Assembly (NCBI GenBank): GCA_046732855.1
Contig: JBKPNX010000165.1
Coordinates: 1-34,369, forward strand
Reading direction: 5' to 3'
From: JBKPNX01 sp046732855
Lineage (GTDB): Bacteria > Pseudomonadota > Alphaproteobacteria > Geminicoccales > Geminicoccaceae
Length of the DNA stretch: 34,369 nucleotides
Shown here: piece after piece, positions 1-8,420 of the stretch
Layout of the letters: every line of letters starts with the position of its first letter
Position numbering within the stretch: the stretch's first letter is position 1
Program-made: the position numbers and the translations under genes
Notes under the pieces: model-generated
Told to the model about the DNA's origin: nothing
The model's input: the letters and a program-made list of their open reading frames with translations, nothing else
Databases searched by the model: none

Positions 1-1718
1 GGCGCGAGCCGCGCCGGCCGGGCGTCCCCCTTGGCGCGTTCAGGCCGGGGCCGGCGAGCCCGAGCCCGCCCCTGGAGCCGGCGGTGCGCCGGCGCGGACC
101 GGCGTCTCCACGGGTCTCGCCGCGGACCTCCAGCGTCGCCGGCGGCCCGGCGGCCGGCGATTCCGAGCTGGTGCCGGATGCCAGATTCCAGCTGCCGCCC
201 CTCAAGTTCCTCGCCCAGCCCCGCCAGCGCCGCGACGTAAATCTGGACCGGGCGAGTCTGGCCGAGACCGCGCGCGCGCTCGAGCGGGCGCTCGACGACT
301 TCGGCGTGCGCGGCGAGATCATCGACGTGCGGCCCGGGCCGGTGGTCACCCTCTACGAGCTGGAGCCGGCGCCCGGGACGCGCGCGGCGCGGGTGATCGC
401 GCTGGCCGACGACATCGCGCGCTCGCTCTGCGCCATGTCGGTCCGCGTCGCGGTGGTGCCCGGCCGTAACGTGATCGGCATCGAGCTGCCGAACGACCAG
501 CGGGAGACGGTATTCCTGCGCGACCTGCTGTCCAGCCCGGCCTACGAGGACACCGCGGCGCGCCTGACGCTGGCGCTGGGCAAAGACATCAGCGGCGATC
601 CGGTGGTGGTCGACCTGGCGCGCATGCCGCACCTCCTGATCGCCGGCACCACCGGGTCGGGCAAGTCGGTCGCGATCAACGCCATGATCCTGTCGCTGCT
701 GTACCGGCTGCCGCCAGATCAGTGCAAGTTCATCATGATCGACCCGAAGGTGATTGAGCTCTCCGTCTACGAGGACATCCCGCACCTGCTGAGCCCGGTG
801 GTTACCGAGCCGCACAAGGCGATCGTGGCGCTGAAGTGGGTGGTGCGCGAGATGGACGAGCGCTACCGCCTGATGTCGCAACTCGGCGTGCGCGACGTGT
901 TCGCCTTCAACCGGCGCCTCGGCGAGGCGATCGAAAAGGGCGAGCGGCTGTCGCGCCGGGTGCAGACCGGCTTCGAGCCCGGCACCGGCGTGCCGGTGTT
1001 CGAGGAACAGGCGATCGAGATGGTGCGGCTGCCGCTGATCGTGGTCGTGGTCGACGAGGTCGCCGACCTGATGCTGACCGCGGGCAAGGAGATCGAAGCC
1101 GCGATCCAGCGTCTGTCGCAGAAGGCGCGCGCGGCCGGGATCCATCTGATCGTCGCCACCCAGCGCCCCTCGGTCGACGTGCTCACCGGCGTGATCAAGG
1201 CCAATCTGCCGAGCCGGATCAGTTTCCGGGTCAGCTCCAAGATCGACAGCCGCACGATCCTCGGCGAGCCGGGCGCCGAGCAGCTGCTCGGCCAGGGCGA
1301 CCTGCTGTTCATGATGCCGGGCGAGCGCATCATGCGCATCCACGGGCCTCTGGTCACCGACGAGGAGGTCGAGCGCGTGGCCAACTATCTGCGCGAGCAG
1401 GGCGAGCCCGAGTATGTCGATTCGGTCACCGACGAAAGCGCGCTGGATACGGAAGGCGACGCGCTTGGCCTGCCGCTCGGCGAGGCCGAGAACGGGGACG
1501 ATGCGCAGTACGCGCAAGCCCTCCAGATCGTCGCGCAGGAGGGCAAGGCTTCGACCAGCTATCTGCAGCGCAAGATGCGCATCGGCTACAACAGCGCCGC
1601 GCGCCTGATCGAGCGGATGGAGGCCGACGGACACGTCAGTCGCCCGGACCACGTCGGCCGCCGGCAGGTGCTGATCGGCGGCGCGCCGGACGAGGCTGGC
1701 CGTGACCAGAAATGGTAA
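1..1718 (+). CDS. ftsK: DNA translocase FtsK, C-terminal part (5' end outside window)
   Basis: FtsK pumps DNA at the division septum and activates XerCD at dif to resolve chromosome dimers. The reading frame is open from base 3 with no stop before it, so the gene begins upstream and the N-terminal membrane domain is not in view; a GTG at 84 is internal. The first ~55 codons are a Pro/Ala/Arg-rich linker. The alpha/beta translocase domain follows, with Walker A GTTGSGKS at 645-668 and Walker B ending in DE at 1053-1058. The winged-helix gamma domain, which reads KOPS and contacts XerD, occupies about 1500-1700 (YLQRKMRIGYNSAARLIERM). The 3' end overlaps lolA by 17 bp, the usual alphaproteobacterial arrangement. 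Identity is secure; an SpoIIIE-type name would describe the same family. Confidence 0.96.
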   Translation, partial: REPRRPGVPLGAFRPGPASPSPPLEPAVRRRGPASPRVSPRTSSVAGGPAAGDSELVPDARFQLPPLKFLAQPRQRRDVNLDRASLAETARALERALDDFGVRGEIIDVRPGPVVTLYELEPAPGTRAARVIALADDIARSLCAMSVRVAVVPGRNVIGIELPNDQRETVFLRDLLSSPAYEDTAARLTLALGKDISGDPVVVDLARMPHLLIAGTTGSGKSVAINAMILSLLYRLPPDQCKFIMIDPKVIELSVYEDIPHLLSPVVTEPHKAIVALKWVVREMDERYRLMSQLGVRDVFAFNRRLGEAIEKGERLSRRVQTGFEPGTGVPVFEEQAIEMVRLPLIVVVVDEVADLMLTAGKEIEAAIQRLSQKARAAGIHLIVATQRPSVDVLTGVIKANLPSRISFRVSSKIDSRTILGEPGAEQLLGQGDLLFMMPGERIMRIHGPLVTDEEVERVANYLREQGEPEYVDSVTDESALDTEGDALGLPLGEAENGDDAQYAQALQIVAQEGKASTSYLQRKMRIGYNSAARLIERMEADGHVSRPDHVGRRQVLIGGAPDEAGRDQKW

Positions 1719-2352
1719 GGCCTGCAGCTCGGGCCTGGGGCGCGGCGTCGCGCTGCTCGGGCTGGCGTGGCTCCTGGGCAGCCAGCCTGCCCCGGCGGCG
1801 CTGCCTTCGGCGGCGCACGCCGACCTCGCGCGCATCGAGCATTATCTGAACGGCCTGACCACGCTCAAGGCCGACTTCGTCCAGATCAACCCCGACGGCG
1901 GCACGGTCACCGGCGAGCTGTACTACCAGCGGCCCGACAAGATGCGCCTCGACTACAATCCGCCGAGCGACATCCTGATCGTCTCGGACGGATGGCAGAT
2001 CGTCTATTACGATCGCCGCCTCGAGCAGGTCAGTCATCTGTTCCCCAATTCGACCCCGCTCGGCTTCCTGCTGCGCGACAAGATCCGCCTGAGCGGCGAC
2101 GTCACCGTGACCGACCTGCGCCGCTCAGCGGACGAGCTGCACGTGACGCTGGTGCGGACGGATGAGCCGAATCAGGGCTCGATCCAGTTGTCGTTCGCCG
2201 ATGAGCCTCTGGCGCTGCGCCGCTGGACCGTATTCGACGCCGAGGGCCAAGCGACGCACCTCGTCCTGGAGAGACCCCAGACCGGGCTGCGGCTGGATCG
2301 AGAGTTGTTCCGTTTTCGCGATCCCCAGTTCTACCCTGGCGCTCGCAACTGA
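1702..2352 (+). CDS. lolA: Outer-membrane lipoprotein carrier protein LolA
   Basis: Periplasmic chaperone that takes lipoproteins from LolCDE and passes them to the outer membrane. The 216-residue product starts at a GTG inside the ftsK 3' end. It has a basic, hydrophobic N-terminus ending in a probable signal-peptidase site around residues 30-35 (PAPAALP). The mature part has the LolA look: an early YLNGLTTLKADFVQ helix, then GTVTGELYYQRPDKMRLDY and alternating strands (DGWQIVYYDRRLEQV). The size is that of the family. The 17-bp overlap with ftsK suggests co-transcription and translational coupling. No xthA, a frequent downstream neighbour, follows. A LolA-like paralogue is the only realistic alternative. 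Confidence 0.92.
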   Translation: MTRNGKACSSGLGRGVALLGLAWLLGSQPAPAALPSAAHADLARIEHYLNGLTTLKADFVQINPDGGTVTGELYYQRPDKMRLDYNPPSDILIVSDGWQIVYYDRRLEQVSHLFPNSTPLGFLLRDKIRLSGDVTVTDLRRSADELHVTLVRTDEPNQGSIQLSFADEPLALRRWTVFDAEGQATHLVLERPQTGLRLDRELFRFRDPQFYPGARN

Positions 2353-2491
2353 GCACGAGCGTGGCGTGAGCGCACCGGGGGATTGAAAACCGTGGCGGCC
2401 AAGATTGACGTGGTCATCTGGCAGCAGCACCATATCTATGATACGCGCGAAGACGCTGGTGCGGGCGGCCCCACAACGGGTGGGCATCGGG

Positions 2492-3070
2492 ATGGAGACG
2501 ATTCGGACACATCTGCGAGCGGGACTGGACTATCTGTTCCTGCCGTTCGCATGGCTCCTGCTGGCCTGCCGCGTCACGCCCAACCAGGTCTCGCTGATGG
2601 GCATCCTGCTCAATCTGATCACGGCATGGTTGATCGTCGAGGGTCAGCTGCTGCCGGCGGGCCTGATGTACCTGCTTGCGGGCGGCCTCGACCTGCTGGA
2701 TGGCGTGCTCGCGCGTCTCGGCAAGATGGCGACCACGTTCGGCGCGTTCCTCGATTCGACCGCGGACCGCATCTCCGAGGGGGTCGTGTTCGCCGCGATC
2801 GCCTACCATTTCGCATCGCAGGGCCTGTCGATCGAAGCGGCCGTCGCCGTCCTGGCGCTGCTCGGCTCGCTCCTTGTGAGCTACACGCGGGCACGCGCCG
2901 AGGGCCTCGGCCTGCAGTGCAATGTGGGGATCGCGACCCGGGCCGAGCGCGTCGTCCTGGTGGCGCTCGGCCTGATGTTCGGTCTGCTGCCCCAGGCGAT
3001 CTATCTGGTGGCAGTCCTCACCGCGTTCTCGACCACCCAGCGGATCGTGCACACGTTGCGCCAGCTCTAG
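2492..3070 (+). CDS. CDP-alcohol phosphatidyltransferase family membrane protein
   Basis: Transfers a phosphatidyl group from a CDP-lipid to an alcohol acceptor in phospholipid synthesis. The signature is complete: D67, D70-G71, A74-R75, then exactly eight residues to G84, D88 and D92, the metal and CDP-binding residues of the family. Several hydrophobic helices surround it (about 13-25, 37-50, 56-66, 105-120 and the C-terminus), giving an integral inner-membrane protein of 192 residues. I chose the ATG at 2492, preceded by a GGTGGG stretch and placed just before the first helix. An ATG at 2438 or a TTG at 2405 would add an uncharged-looking extension with no clear ribosome-binding site. The acceptor (glycerol phosphate, inositol phosphate or other) cannot be told from sequence; it lacks the length of a typical PssA. 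Confidence 0.85.
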   Translation: METIRTHLRAGLDYLFLPFAWLLLACRVTPNQVSLMGILLNLITAWLIVEGQLLPAGLMYLLAGGLDLLDGVLARLGKMATTFGAFLDSTADRISEGVVFAAIAYHFASQGLSIEAAVAVLALLGSLLVSYTRARAEGLGLQCNVGIATRAERVVLVALGLMFGLLPQAIYLVAVLTAFSTTQRIVHTLRQL

Positions 3071-3151
3071 CCGCAGGGCTGAGCCCCGCGGGTAGTTGCG
3101 GCGGCTGAGCCAGCCGCACATTGTCACGACGTTGCGCCAGGAAGGCCTGCC

Positions 3152-4681
3152 ATGCTGGGCCAACGCTCCGTAGTCCTCACGCTTTTGCTCGTAGCCACCG
3201 CGGTGCCGGCGCTCGCAGAGAGCAACGTGCCGCGCTTCGAGCCCGCGTCATGCCCGAAGATGCAGGGCGCCGAGGCGCTCGCCGACGCGAGCTGTGGCTA
3301 CCTCGTCGTCCCGGAAAATCGCAACCAGCCGACCGGTCGCACCATTCGGCTGTTCGTCGCCACATACCCTGCACGCTCGCCGGAGAAGCGACCCGATCCC
3401 GTCGTCTATCTCGCCGGCGGGCCGGGCGACATCTCCCCCGTGGAGGTCAACCTATATATCGCTGCCAATTTCATCCGCGACCGGGACATCGTGCTGATGG
3501 CCCAGCGCGGCACCTGGCTCTCGGAACCGGCGCTCACCTGCGCCGCCATCGACGACTTCAACAGAGAGCTTCTTGGCCTCCGTTTCTATTCCGGGGCAAC
3601 CAAGCGCGCCCATTTGGCGGCGACGGCAGCCTGCCACCGCGAACTCGCCGCGACCGGCGCCGACCTCAGCGCCTACAACTCGACCGAAAGTGCCGCGGAT
3701 TTCGCCGATCTTCGCACGGTGCTCGGCTTTGCGGCGTGGAATGTCTACGGGACGTCATACGGTTCCTACCTGGCGCAGACGCTGATGCGCGACCACCCCG
3801 ACGGCATCCGCAGCGTCGTCCTCGATTCGGTCTTGCCGACGACTTACACCGTGCCCGCGAACTGGGAGATCACGCGCGCCGGCTTCGACCACCTGTTCCA
3901 GGCCTGCGCGGCGGAACCGGCCTGCAACGCGGCCCATCCTGATCTCGAGGAAACCTTCACCGGACTCGTCAACAAGCTCGAGGCCGCGCCGCTGACAATA
4001 ACCGTCAGCGACCCGGCCACCGGCGAGGACCTCGACGTCGTGCTCGACGGCGGGGCGCTCGTCGACTGGCTGCGCAACCAGAACTATGCGGTGCCCTGGC
4101 TCCAAGCCGCGCCGAACCGGATCGGCGGGCTCGCTGCCAACCGCGTCGCTACGATCGAGGCGATCGCCAGGTTTCAGGTAGAGCGGGCACCGCCATCCGA
4201 TCCGGAGGTCCCGGCCATCAGTTACGGGCTGGCCTTGGGCGTCAGCTGCCGCGAAGACTACCCGTTCGCGACACCGGAAGAGCTCGCCGCGGCCGGGCAA
4301 AAGGGGTTTCCGGACTATCCCGCGTCGATACGAGACCAGGGCGTCGGCGGCTGGGCGTATGTCAACGAGGACTGCCGCGAGGTCTGGAAGGTCCCCGCCG
4401 CTCCGGAGGCCATGCATCAGCCCGTCGCGAGCAGCATCCCGACGCTCCTCATCTCCGGCAGCTTCGATACATTGACGTCGCTCGCCGGGGCGGAGGCCGT
4501 GGCGGCGAGCCTGTCTGACGCAACCATCATCAGCATTCCGGGCATCGGGCACGTCGTCGCCCCTAAGTCGACCTGTGCCCAGGCGGTGATCGTATCCTTC
4601 CTTGCTGATCCCCACGCCCCCGATACGTCCTGTGTCCCCGGACTGAAGCCGCAGCCCTTCGCTGCGCCGGAATCGCCCTGA
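3152..4681 (+). CDS. Secreted alpha/beta hydrolase, S33 / tripeptidyl-aminopeptidase-like
   Basis: Predicted exported serine hydrolase of 509 residues, possibly a peptidase that releases N-terminal residues. A signal peptide ends near residue 22 (VPALA|ES). The oxyanion motif GGPGD lies near residue 90, the nucleophile elbow GTSYGS puts Ser202 in place, and the expected acid and base are Asp439 (SGSFDT) and His467 (GIGH), in the right order and spacing for this family. Several cysteines (for example CAAEPAC and CREDY) suggest disulfides, which fits the periplasm. A good ribosome-binding site (AGGAAGG) precedes the ATG. It stands alone, 81 bp after the phosphatidyltransferase gene. The substrate is unknown; esterase or proline iminopeptidase activity cannot be excluded. 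Confidence 0.85.
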   Translation: MLGQRSVVLTLLLVATAVPALAESNVPRFEPASCPKMQGAEALADASCGYLVVPENRNQPTGRTIRLFVATYPARSPEKRPDPVVYLAGGPGDISPVEVNLYIAANFIRDRDIVLMAQRGTWLSEPALTCAAIDDFNRELLGLRFYSGATKRAHLAATAACHRELAATGADLSAYNSTESAADFADLRTVLGFAAWNVYGTSYGSYLAQTLMRDHPDGIRSVVLDSVLPTTYTVPANWEITRAGFDHLFQACAAEPACNAAHPDLEETFTGLVNKLEAAPLTITVSDPATGEDLDVVLDGGALVDWLRNQNYAVPWLQAAPNRIGGLAANRVATIEAIARFQVERAPPSDPEVPAISYGLALGVSCREDYPFATPEELAAAGQKGFPDYPASIRDQGVGGWAYVNEDCREVWKVPAAPEAMHQPVASSIPTLLISGSFDTLTSLAGAEAVAASLSDATIISIPGIGHVVAPKSTCAQAVIVSFLADPHAPDTSCVPGLKPQPFAAPESP

Positions 4682-4831
4682 TGACGTCGATGATTGCGGA
4701 AGGCGACTGGCCGATCAGGTGAATCTCAGGGAAGTTCCGGTTGTGGCCAAAACCCGCGCTCCTGCGAGCACCTCCGAGCTACGTGCCTCAGGTATCTTCC
4801 GTTGCATCTCGACCACTAGCCCCAACCACTG

Positions 4832-5272
4832 ATGGAACTCGGTATCTACAATGCGCGAATGTTGCGTCTGGCCGCGGAGGCGACGGGTGCCGGGCGCCTG
4901 GACGAGCCCGACGGCAGCGCGGAGATCGTGAACCCGACCTGCGGCGATCGGATCACGGTCGACGTAGGGATCGCGGCCGGGCGCATCGCCGCCATCGGCT
5001 ATGAGGTGCATGCCTGCGTGCTCACCCAGGCCTCGGCGTCGCTGCTCGGACGTCATGCCCGCGGTCGGACTGAGGCCGAGATCCAGGAGGTCGCGACGCA
5101 GGTCGAGGCGATGCTGGGCGCCGGGAGCGGCGCGCCGGGCGGCGACTGGTCGGATTACGCCGCACTCGAGCCGGTGCGCGCGCATAAGAGCCGGCACGAG
5201 TGCGTCATGTTGCCTCTGCGCGCTCTGCTCGCGGCGCTCGCCGGCGGTGGCCCGAGAGATCGCGGATCGTAG
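4832..5272 (+). CDS. SufU/IscU-like iron-sulfur cluster assembly scaffold protein
   Basis: Member of the NifU N-terminal family, which receives sulfur from a cysteine desulfurase and builds or relays Fe-S clusters in the cytoplasm. The 146-residue protein keeps the ligand set: Cys37 in NPTCGD, Asp39 in the same motif, Cys62 in HACVLTQAS and Cys124 in RHECVML. The stretch between Cys62 and Cys124 is longer than in IscU, which favours the SufU branch. The ATG at 4832 matches the family start (an IYNARML helix follows) although no strong ribosome-binding site is visible. The last 68 bp overlap the 3' end of the convergent moeB. No suf or isc genes are nearby, so the desulfurase partner must be elsewhere. 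Confidence 0.88.
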   Translation: MELGIYNARMLRLAAEATGAGRLDEPDGSAEIVNPTCGDRITVDVGIAAGRIAAIGYEVHACVLTQASASLLGRHARGRTEAEIQEVATQVEAMLGAGSGAPGGDWSDYAALEPVRAHKSRHECVMLPLRALLAALAGGGPRDRGS

Positions 5273-6032
5273 GACTGGCGCCGCACAGCGGACAGTCCGG
5301 GTCGCGGCGCACCGACACGCGGTGGAAGCGGCCGCCGAGGCCGTCGTAGATCGTGAGCGAGCCCGAGAGGGACTGGCCGATGCCGAGCAGCTCCTTCAGC
5401 ACCTCGACCGCCTGGAGCGAGCCCATGACGCCGGCGAGCGCGCCGAGCACGCCGTCGCGCGCGCAGGCCTCGTCGAACTCGCCCTGCGGCGCTTCGCGGA
5501 ATAGGCAGCGGTAGCAGGGGTGGTCCCCCGGCTGGTACGCCTTGAACGTGGCGAGCTGGCCATCGAACTGCGCGATCGCCGCGGTGACCAGCGTCTTCCT
5601 GGCCAGGAAGCAGGCGTCGTTGACCAGAAACCGGGTGGCGAAGTTGTCGCTGCCGTCGGCCACCAGATCGTAGCCCCCGATCAGATCGAGCGCGTTGTCC
5701 GCTGCGAGACGCGACTTATGCTCGATCACGCGGATGTCCGGATTGATCGCCGCCACGCTGGCTGCCGCGCTCGCCGTCTTTGCCATGCCGATGCGTTCGG
5801 TCGCGTGGGCGATCTGCCGCTGCAGGTTCGACAGCGAGACCACGTCGTCGTCCACAACCCCGATCGTGCCGACGCCGGCGGCCGCGAGATAGAGCGTGAT
5901 GGGGCACCCGAGCCCGCCCGCGCCGACCACCAGAACCCTGGCGCGCAGCAGCCGCTGCTGGCCGGCTCCGCCCACCTCCTTCAGCACGATGTGCCGGGCA
6001 TAGCGCTCGATCTGCTCGTCGGTGAAGTCCAT
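5205..6032 (-). CDS. moeB: Molybdopterin-synthase adenylyltransferase MoeB (HesA/MoeB/ThiF E1-like)
   Basis: E1-like enzyme that adenylates the C-terminal Gly of a sulfur carrier (MoaD or ThiS type) so it can be thiolated for molybdopterin or thiamine synthesis. The 275-residue product shows the nucleotide-binding GAGGLG at 37-42, the acidic VDDD at 60-63, NLQRQ at 69-73, Lys85 in IGMAK, and DGSDNFATR further on. Two zinc CxxC pairs, CYRC and CPLC, frame the C-terminal half, and GVLGALAGVMGSLQA is typical of MoeB. GAGGA lies six bases before the ATG. The Arg-rich last ~14 residues extend past the usual end and fall in the 68-bp overlap with the scaffold gene. ThiF is the alternative name; function depends on the carrier, which is not here. 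Confidence 0.9.
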   Translation of the reverse strand: MDFTDEQIERYARHIVLKEVGGAGQQRLLRARVLVVGAGGLGCPITLYLAAAGVGTIGVVDDDVVSLSNLQRQIAHATERIGMAKTASAAASVAAINPDIRVIEHKSRLAADNALDLIGGYDLVADGSDNFATRFLVNDACFLARKTLVTAAIAQFDGQLATFKAYQPGDHPCYRCLFREAPQGEFDEACARDGVLGALAGVMGSLQAVEVLKELLGIGQSLSGSLTIYDGLGGRFHRVSVRRDPDCPLCGASPTIRDLSGHRRRAPRAERAEAT

Positions 6033-6370
6033 TCGGTTCCTCGTCGCCCGGTTTGCCGCCTGACATGCGATCGCGCAACTGTAGGTGCGCCGCAGCTCGC
6101 CACGGTTGCCGGCGCATTGCTTCCCGCTGGGTCGTGACGCCTGATCTAGCTCGGCTGGACCGCGGCGCCAAGACGAGCCTCCGGCGCAGCGAACGCGCGC
6201 CGACGGCCTTGTCAGCGGCGCTGCGTGCCCTCTATTTCAGCTGAGCATCCCAACTCAGGCAGGGGCGCCATGGGTCTTGCCGCGCACGGCCGGACACCAC
6301 GATACCGAGCTAATGGCGACTGCACCGGACCGGTGCGACCCTGCGCTGCGCGCGGCGGCGCCTTCGCTCG
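6033..6370. other. Gene-free divergent spacer between moeB and batA
   Basis: This 338-bp stretch separates two divergent genes and should hold both promoters. I see no convincing -35/-10 pair, no RNA gene and no ORF with a ribosome-binding site. It is GC-rich like its surroundings. Confidence 0.5.
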
Positions 6371-7393
6371 ATGAGGTTCGCGCATCCGGCAGCGTTGCTG
6401 CTTCTGTTGCTGATCCCCGCCATCCTTCTGCTCGTGCGGCGGCGCCCGGCGCCGCGCGCAATCGGGTTTCCGACCAGCGCTGAGCTGGCGCGGCTGCGGC
6501 CCTCGTTTGCCGCCCGGCTGTACGCGGCCCTGCCCTGGCTCCGCGCGCTGGTCCTCGGCTTGGCTGTCCTTGCGCTGGGCGGGCCGCAGTGGGGGGTCGA
6601 GACCACGAGGCTCCTGCGCGAAGGCATCGCGATCGCCATGGTGATCGACACCTCGAGCAGCATGAGCGCGATCGACCTGCGCCTCGATGACCGGCCGAGC
6701 GACCGCCTCGAGGTGGTCAAGGCGGCCTTTCGCGACTTCGTCACCGGCGGGACGGACGGACTGGAAGGCCGCGGCAGCGACGCGATCGGCATGGTGACCT
6801 TCGCCCGCTACGCCGACAACATCAGCCCGCCGACCCTCGATCACGAAGCCCTGCTCGGGTTGCTCGACCAGGTGCGGATCGTCGAGCTGCCGACCGAGGA
6901 CGGCACCGCGATCGGCGACGCCATCGTGCGCGCGATCGACATGCTCCAGCAGGCCGGCGCTGCGAGCAAAGTGATCATCCTGCTCACCGACGGCAGCTAC
7001 AATGCCGGCGAGGTGGAGCCGCTGGTCGCGGCGCAGGTGGCCGGCGCCTACGGGATCAAGATCTACGCCATCGGAGCCGGCACGCACGGCACCGCGCTGG
7101 TCCCGGTCGCAGCGCCCGGCGGCCGCACCGAGTACGTGTCGTCCGAGGTGAGCATCGACGAAACTACGCTGACGCAGATCGCGCAGCTGACCGAAGGCAA
7201 ATACTTCCGGGCGACCGACGCCGCGGCGCTGCGCGCGATCTATGGCGAGATCGACCGCCTGGAGAAGGCCGAGAACGTGGCCGAGCACCAGCAGCGCTAT
7301 GTCGAGATCCACCCCCCGATCATCGCGCTCGGCCTGGCTTTTCTGCTGCTCGAGGTGGTTCTGGTGACCACCCGGCTACGCGCCATTCCCTGA
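6371..7393 (+). CDS. BatA-like von Willebrand factor A domain membrane protein
   Basis: Inner-membrane protein with a periplasm-facing VWA domain, of the BatA/BatB 'aerotolerance' family. It has N-terminal hydrophobic segments at about 8-22 and 53-71, a VWA domain from about 87 to 290, and a C-terminal helix at about 316-334. The metal-ion-dependent adhesion site is intact, with D93-T-S95-S-S97 (DTSSSM), a downstream Thr/Gly-rich TEDGTAIGDA loop and LLTDGSYNAG. The protein has 340 residues, normal for the family. The start follows the membrane-helix rule (MRFAHPAALL) and the same MRFA opening recurs in batB. It is the first of three tightly packed genes, 10 bp before batB. The role is inferred from the family: assembly or protection of envelope components, often with MoxR ATPases, which are absent here. 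Confidence 0.88.
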   Translation: MRFAHPAALLLLLLIPAILLLVRRRPAPRAIGFPTSAELARLRPSFAARLYAALPWLRALVLGLAVLALGGPQWGVETTRLLREGIAIAMVIDTSSSMSAIDLRLDDRPSDRLEVVKAAFRDFVTGGTDGLEGRGSDAIGMVTFARYADNISPPTLDHEALLGLLDQVRIVELPTEDGTAIGDAIVRAIDMLQQAGAASKVIILLTDGSYNAGEVEPLVAAQVAGAYGIKIYAIGAGTHGTALVPVAAPGGRTEYVSSEVSIDETTLTQIAQLTEGKYFRATDAAALRAIYGEIDRLEKAENVAEHQQRYVEIHPPIIALGLAFLLLEVVLVTTRLRAIP

Positions 7394-7403
7394 AGGAGCG
7401 AGC

Positions 7404-8420
7404 ATGCGCTTTGCCGCCTGGCCTGCCGCATACCTGCTCCTCCTGGTGCCCGCGATGGTCGCGCTGTTCGCCTACGCCTTCCGCCGCCGGCGTCTCGCGC
7501 TGGCGGAGTTCGTGACCGGCGAGCTGGCCCCGCGGGTGCTGCCGTCGACCGGTGATCGGCGCGGCTGGCCCCGGGCGCTCTGTCTCGCCGCCGCCGCCGC
7601 ATGCCTCGTGGTCGCGCTGATGGGGCCGCAATGGGGTCCCGGCGGCCAGGAGCTGCCGCTGCGCGGGCGCGACGTGATCGTGCTCCTGGACGTTTCGGCC
7701 AGCATGCTGGCCGAGGACGTGGCGCCGAACCGGCTCGCCCAGGCCAAGGCTGCGGCGCGCTCACTGGCGCTCGCGGTACAGCGCGACGGCGGCCATCGGC
7801 TGGGCCTGCTCACCTTCGCCGGCCGCGCCGACGTGCAGTGCCCGTTGACCCGTGACTACGGCCTGTTCCTGAAGCGCCTCGACGACGCCACGACCGACAG
7901 CATCGCGCGGCGCGGCACCTCGATCGGCGAGGCGGTGCGCCAGGCGATGCACGCGTTCGGCGAGCTGACGCCCGGCTATACCGATTTCGTGCTGATCAGC
8001 GACGGCGAAGACCATCGCAGCCTGCCACTCGAGGCGGCAGAGATGCTCGGCATGCTCCAGATCAGCCTGAGCACCGTGGGCGTCGGCGACCCGAACCGCA
8101 GCGTACCGATCCCCATGGCCGCCGGCGACAACGACAGCGGCTACCTTGTGCACGAGGGCGCGGAGGTGCTGAGCCAGATGCGCAGCGGCCTCCTGGTCGG
8201 CATGGCGAAGTCGGCGGGCGGCGTGTATCTAAGCGGGCAGGCCGAACCCGCCCGGCTCGACCAGTGGTACGCCGAGCACGTCGCCGGCAAGCCGAAGCGC
8301 GACTATGAGGCCGCCGCCAACAAGGAGCTGGCGCCGCAGTATGGCTATTTCGTTCTGCTGGCGGTCGTTTTATTGGTGCTCGAGATGATCATGCGCAGCG
8401 CGCGAGGGGACACCGCATGA
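7404..8420 (+). CDS. BatB-like von Willebrand factor A domain membrane protein
   Basis: Paralogue and likely partner of the preceding BatA-like protein. The 338-residue product has membrane segments at about 7-25, 57-74 and 314-330 with a VWA domain between them. The adhesion-site motif is D96-V-S98-A-S100 (DVSASM), followed by RRGTSIGEA and LISDGEDH. AGGAG lies just before the ATG. Its 3' end overlaps the TPR gene in an ATGA junction (8417-8420), strong evidence of translational coupling. The two VWA proteins differ in sequence apart from motifs, so this is an old duplication and not a recent one. Function is known only by family: an envelope complex linked in some bacteria to stress tolerance. 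Confidence 0.88.
   Translation: MRFAAWPAAYLLLLVPAMVALFAYAFRRRRLALAEFVTGELAPRVLPSTGDRRGWPRALCLAAAAACLVVALMGPQWGPGGQELPLRGRDVIVLLDVSASMLAEDVAPNRLAQAKAAARSLALAVQRDGGHRLGLLTFAGRADVQCPLTRDYGLFLKRLDDATTDSIARRGTSIGEAVRQAMHAFGELTPGYTDFVLISDGEDHRSLPLEAAEMLGMLQISLSTVGVGDPNRSVPIPMAAGDNDSGYLVHEGAEVLSQMRSGLLVGMAKSAGGVYLSGQAEPARLDQWYAEHVAGKPKRDYEAAANKELAPQYGYFVLLAVVLLVLEMIMRSARGDTA

Noticed and set aside
2405..2442. TTGACG followed by CATATC/TATGAT, a possible promoter before the phosphatidyltransferase gene
   Set aside because: Spacings of 20 or 26 bp do not fit a sigma-70 promoter; only the -35-like hexamer is good.
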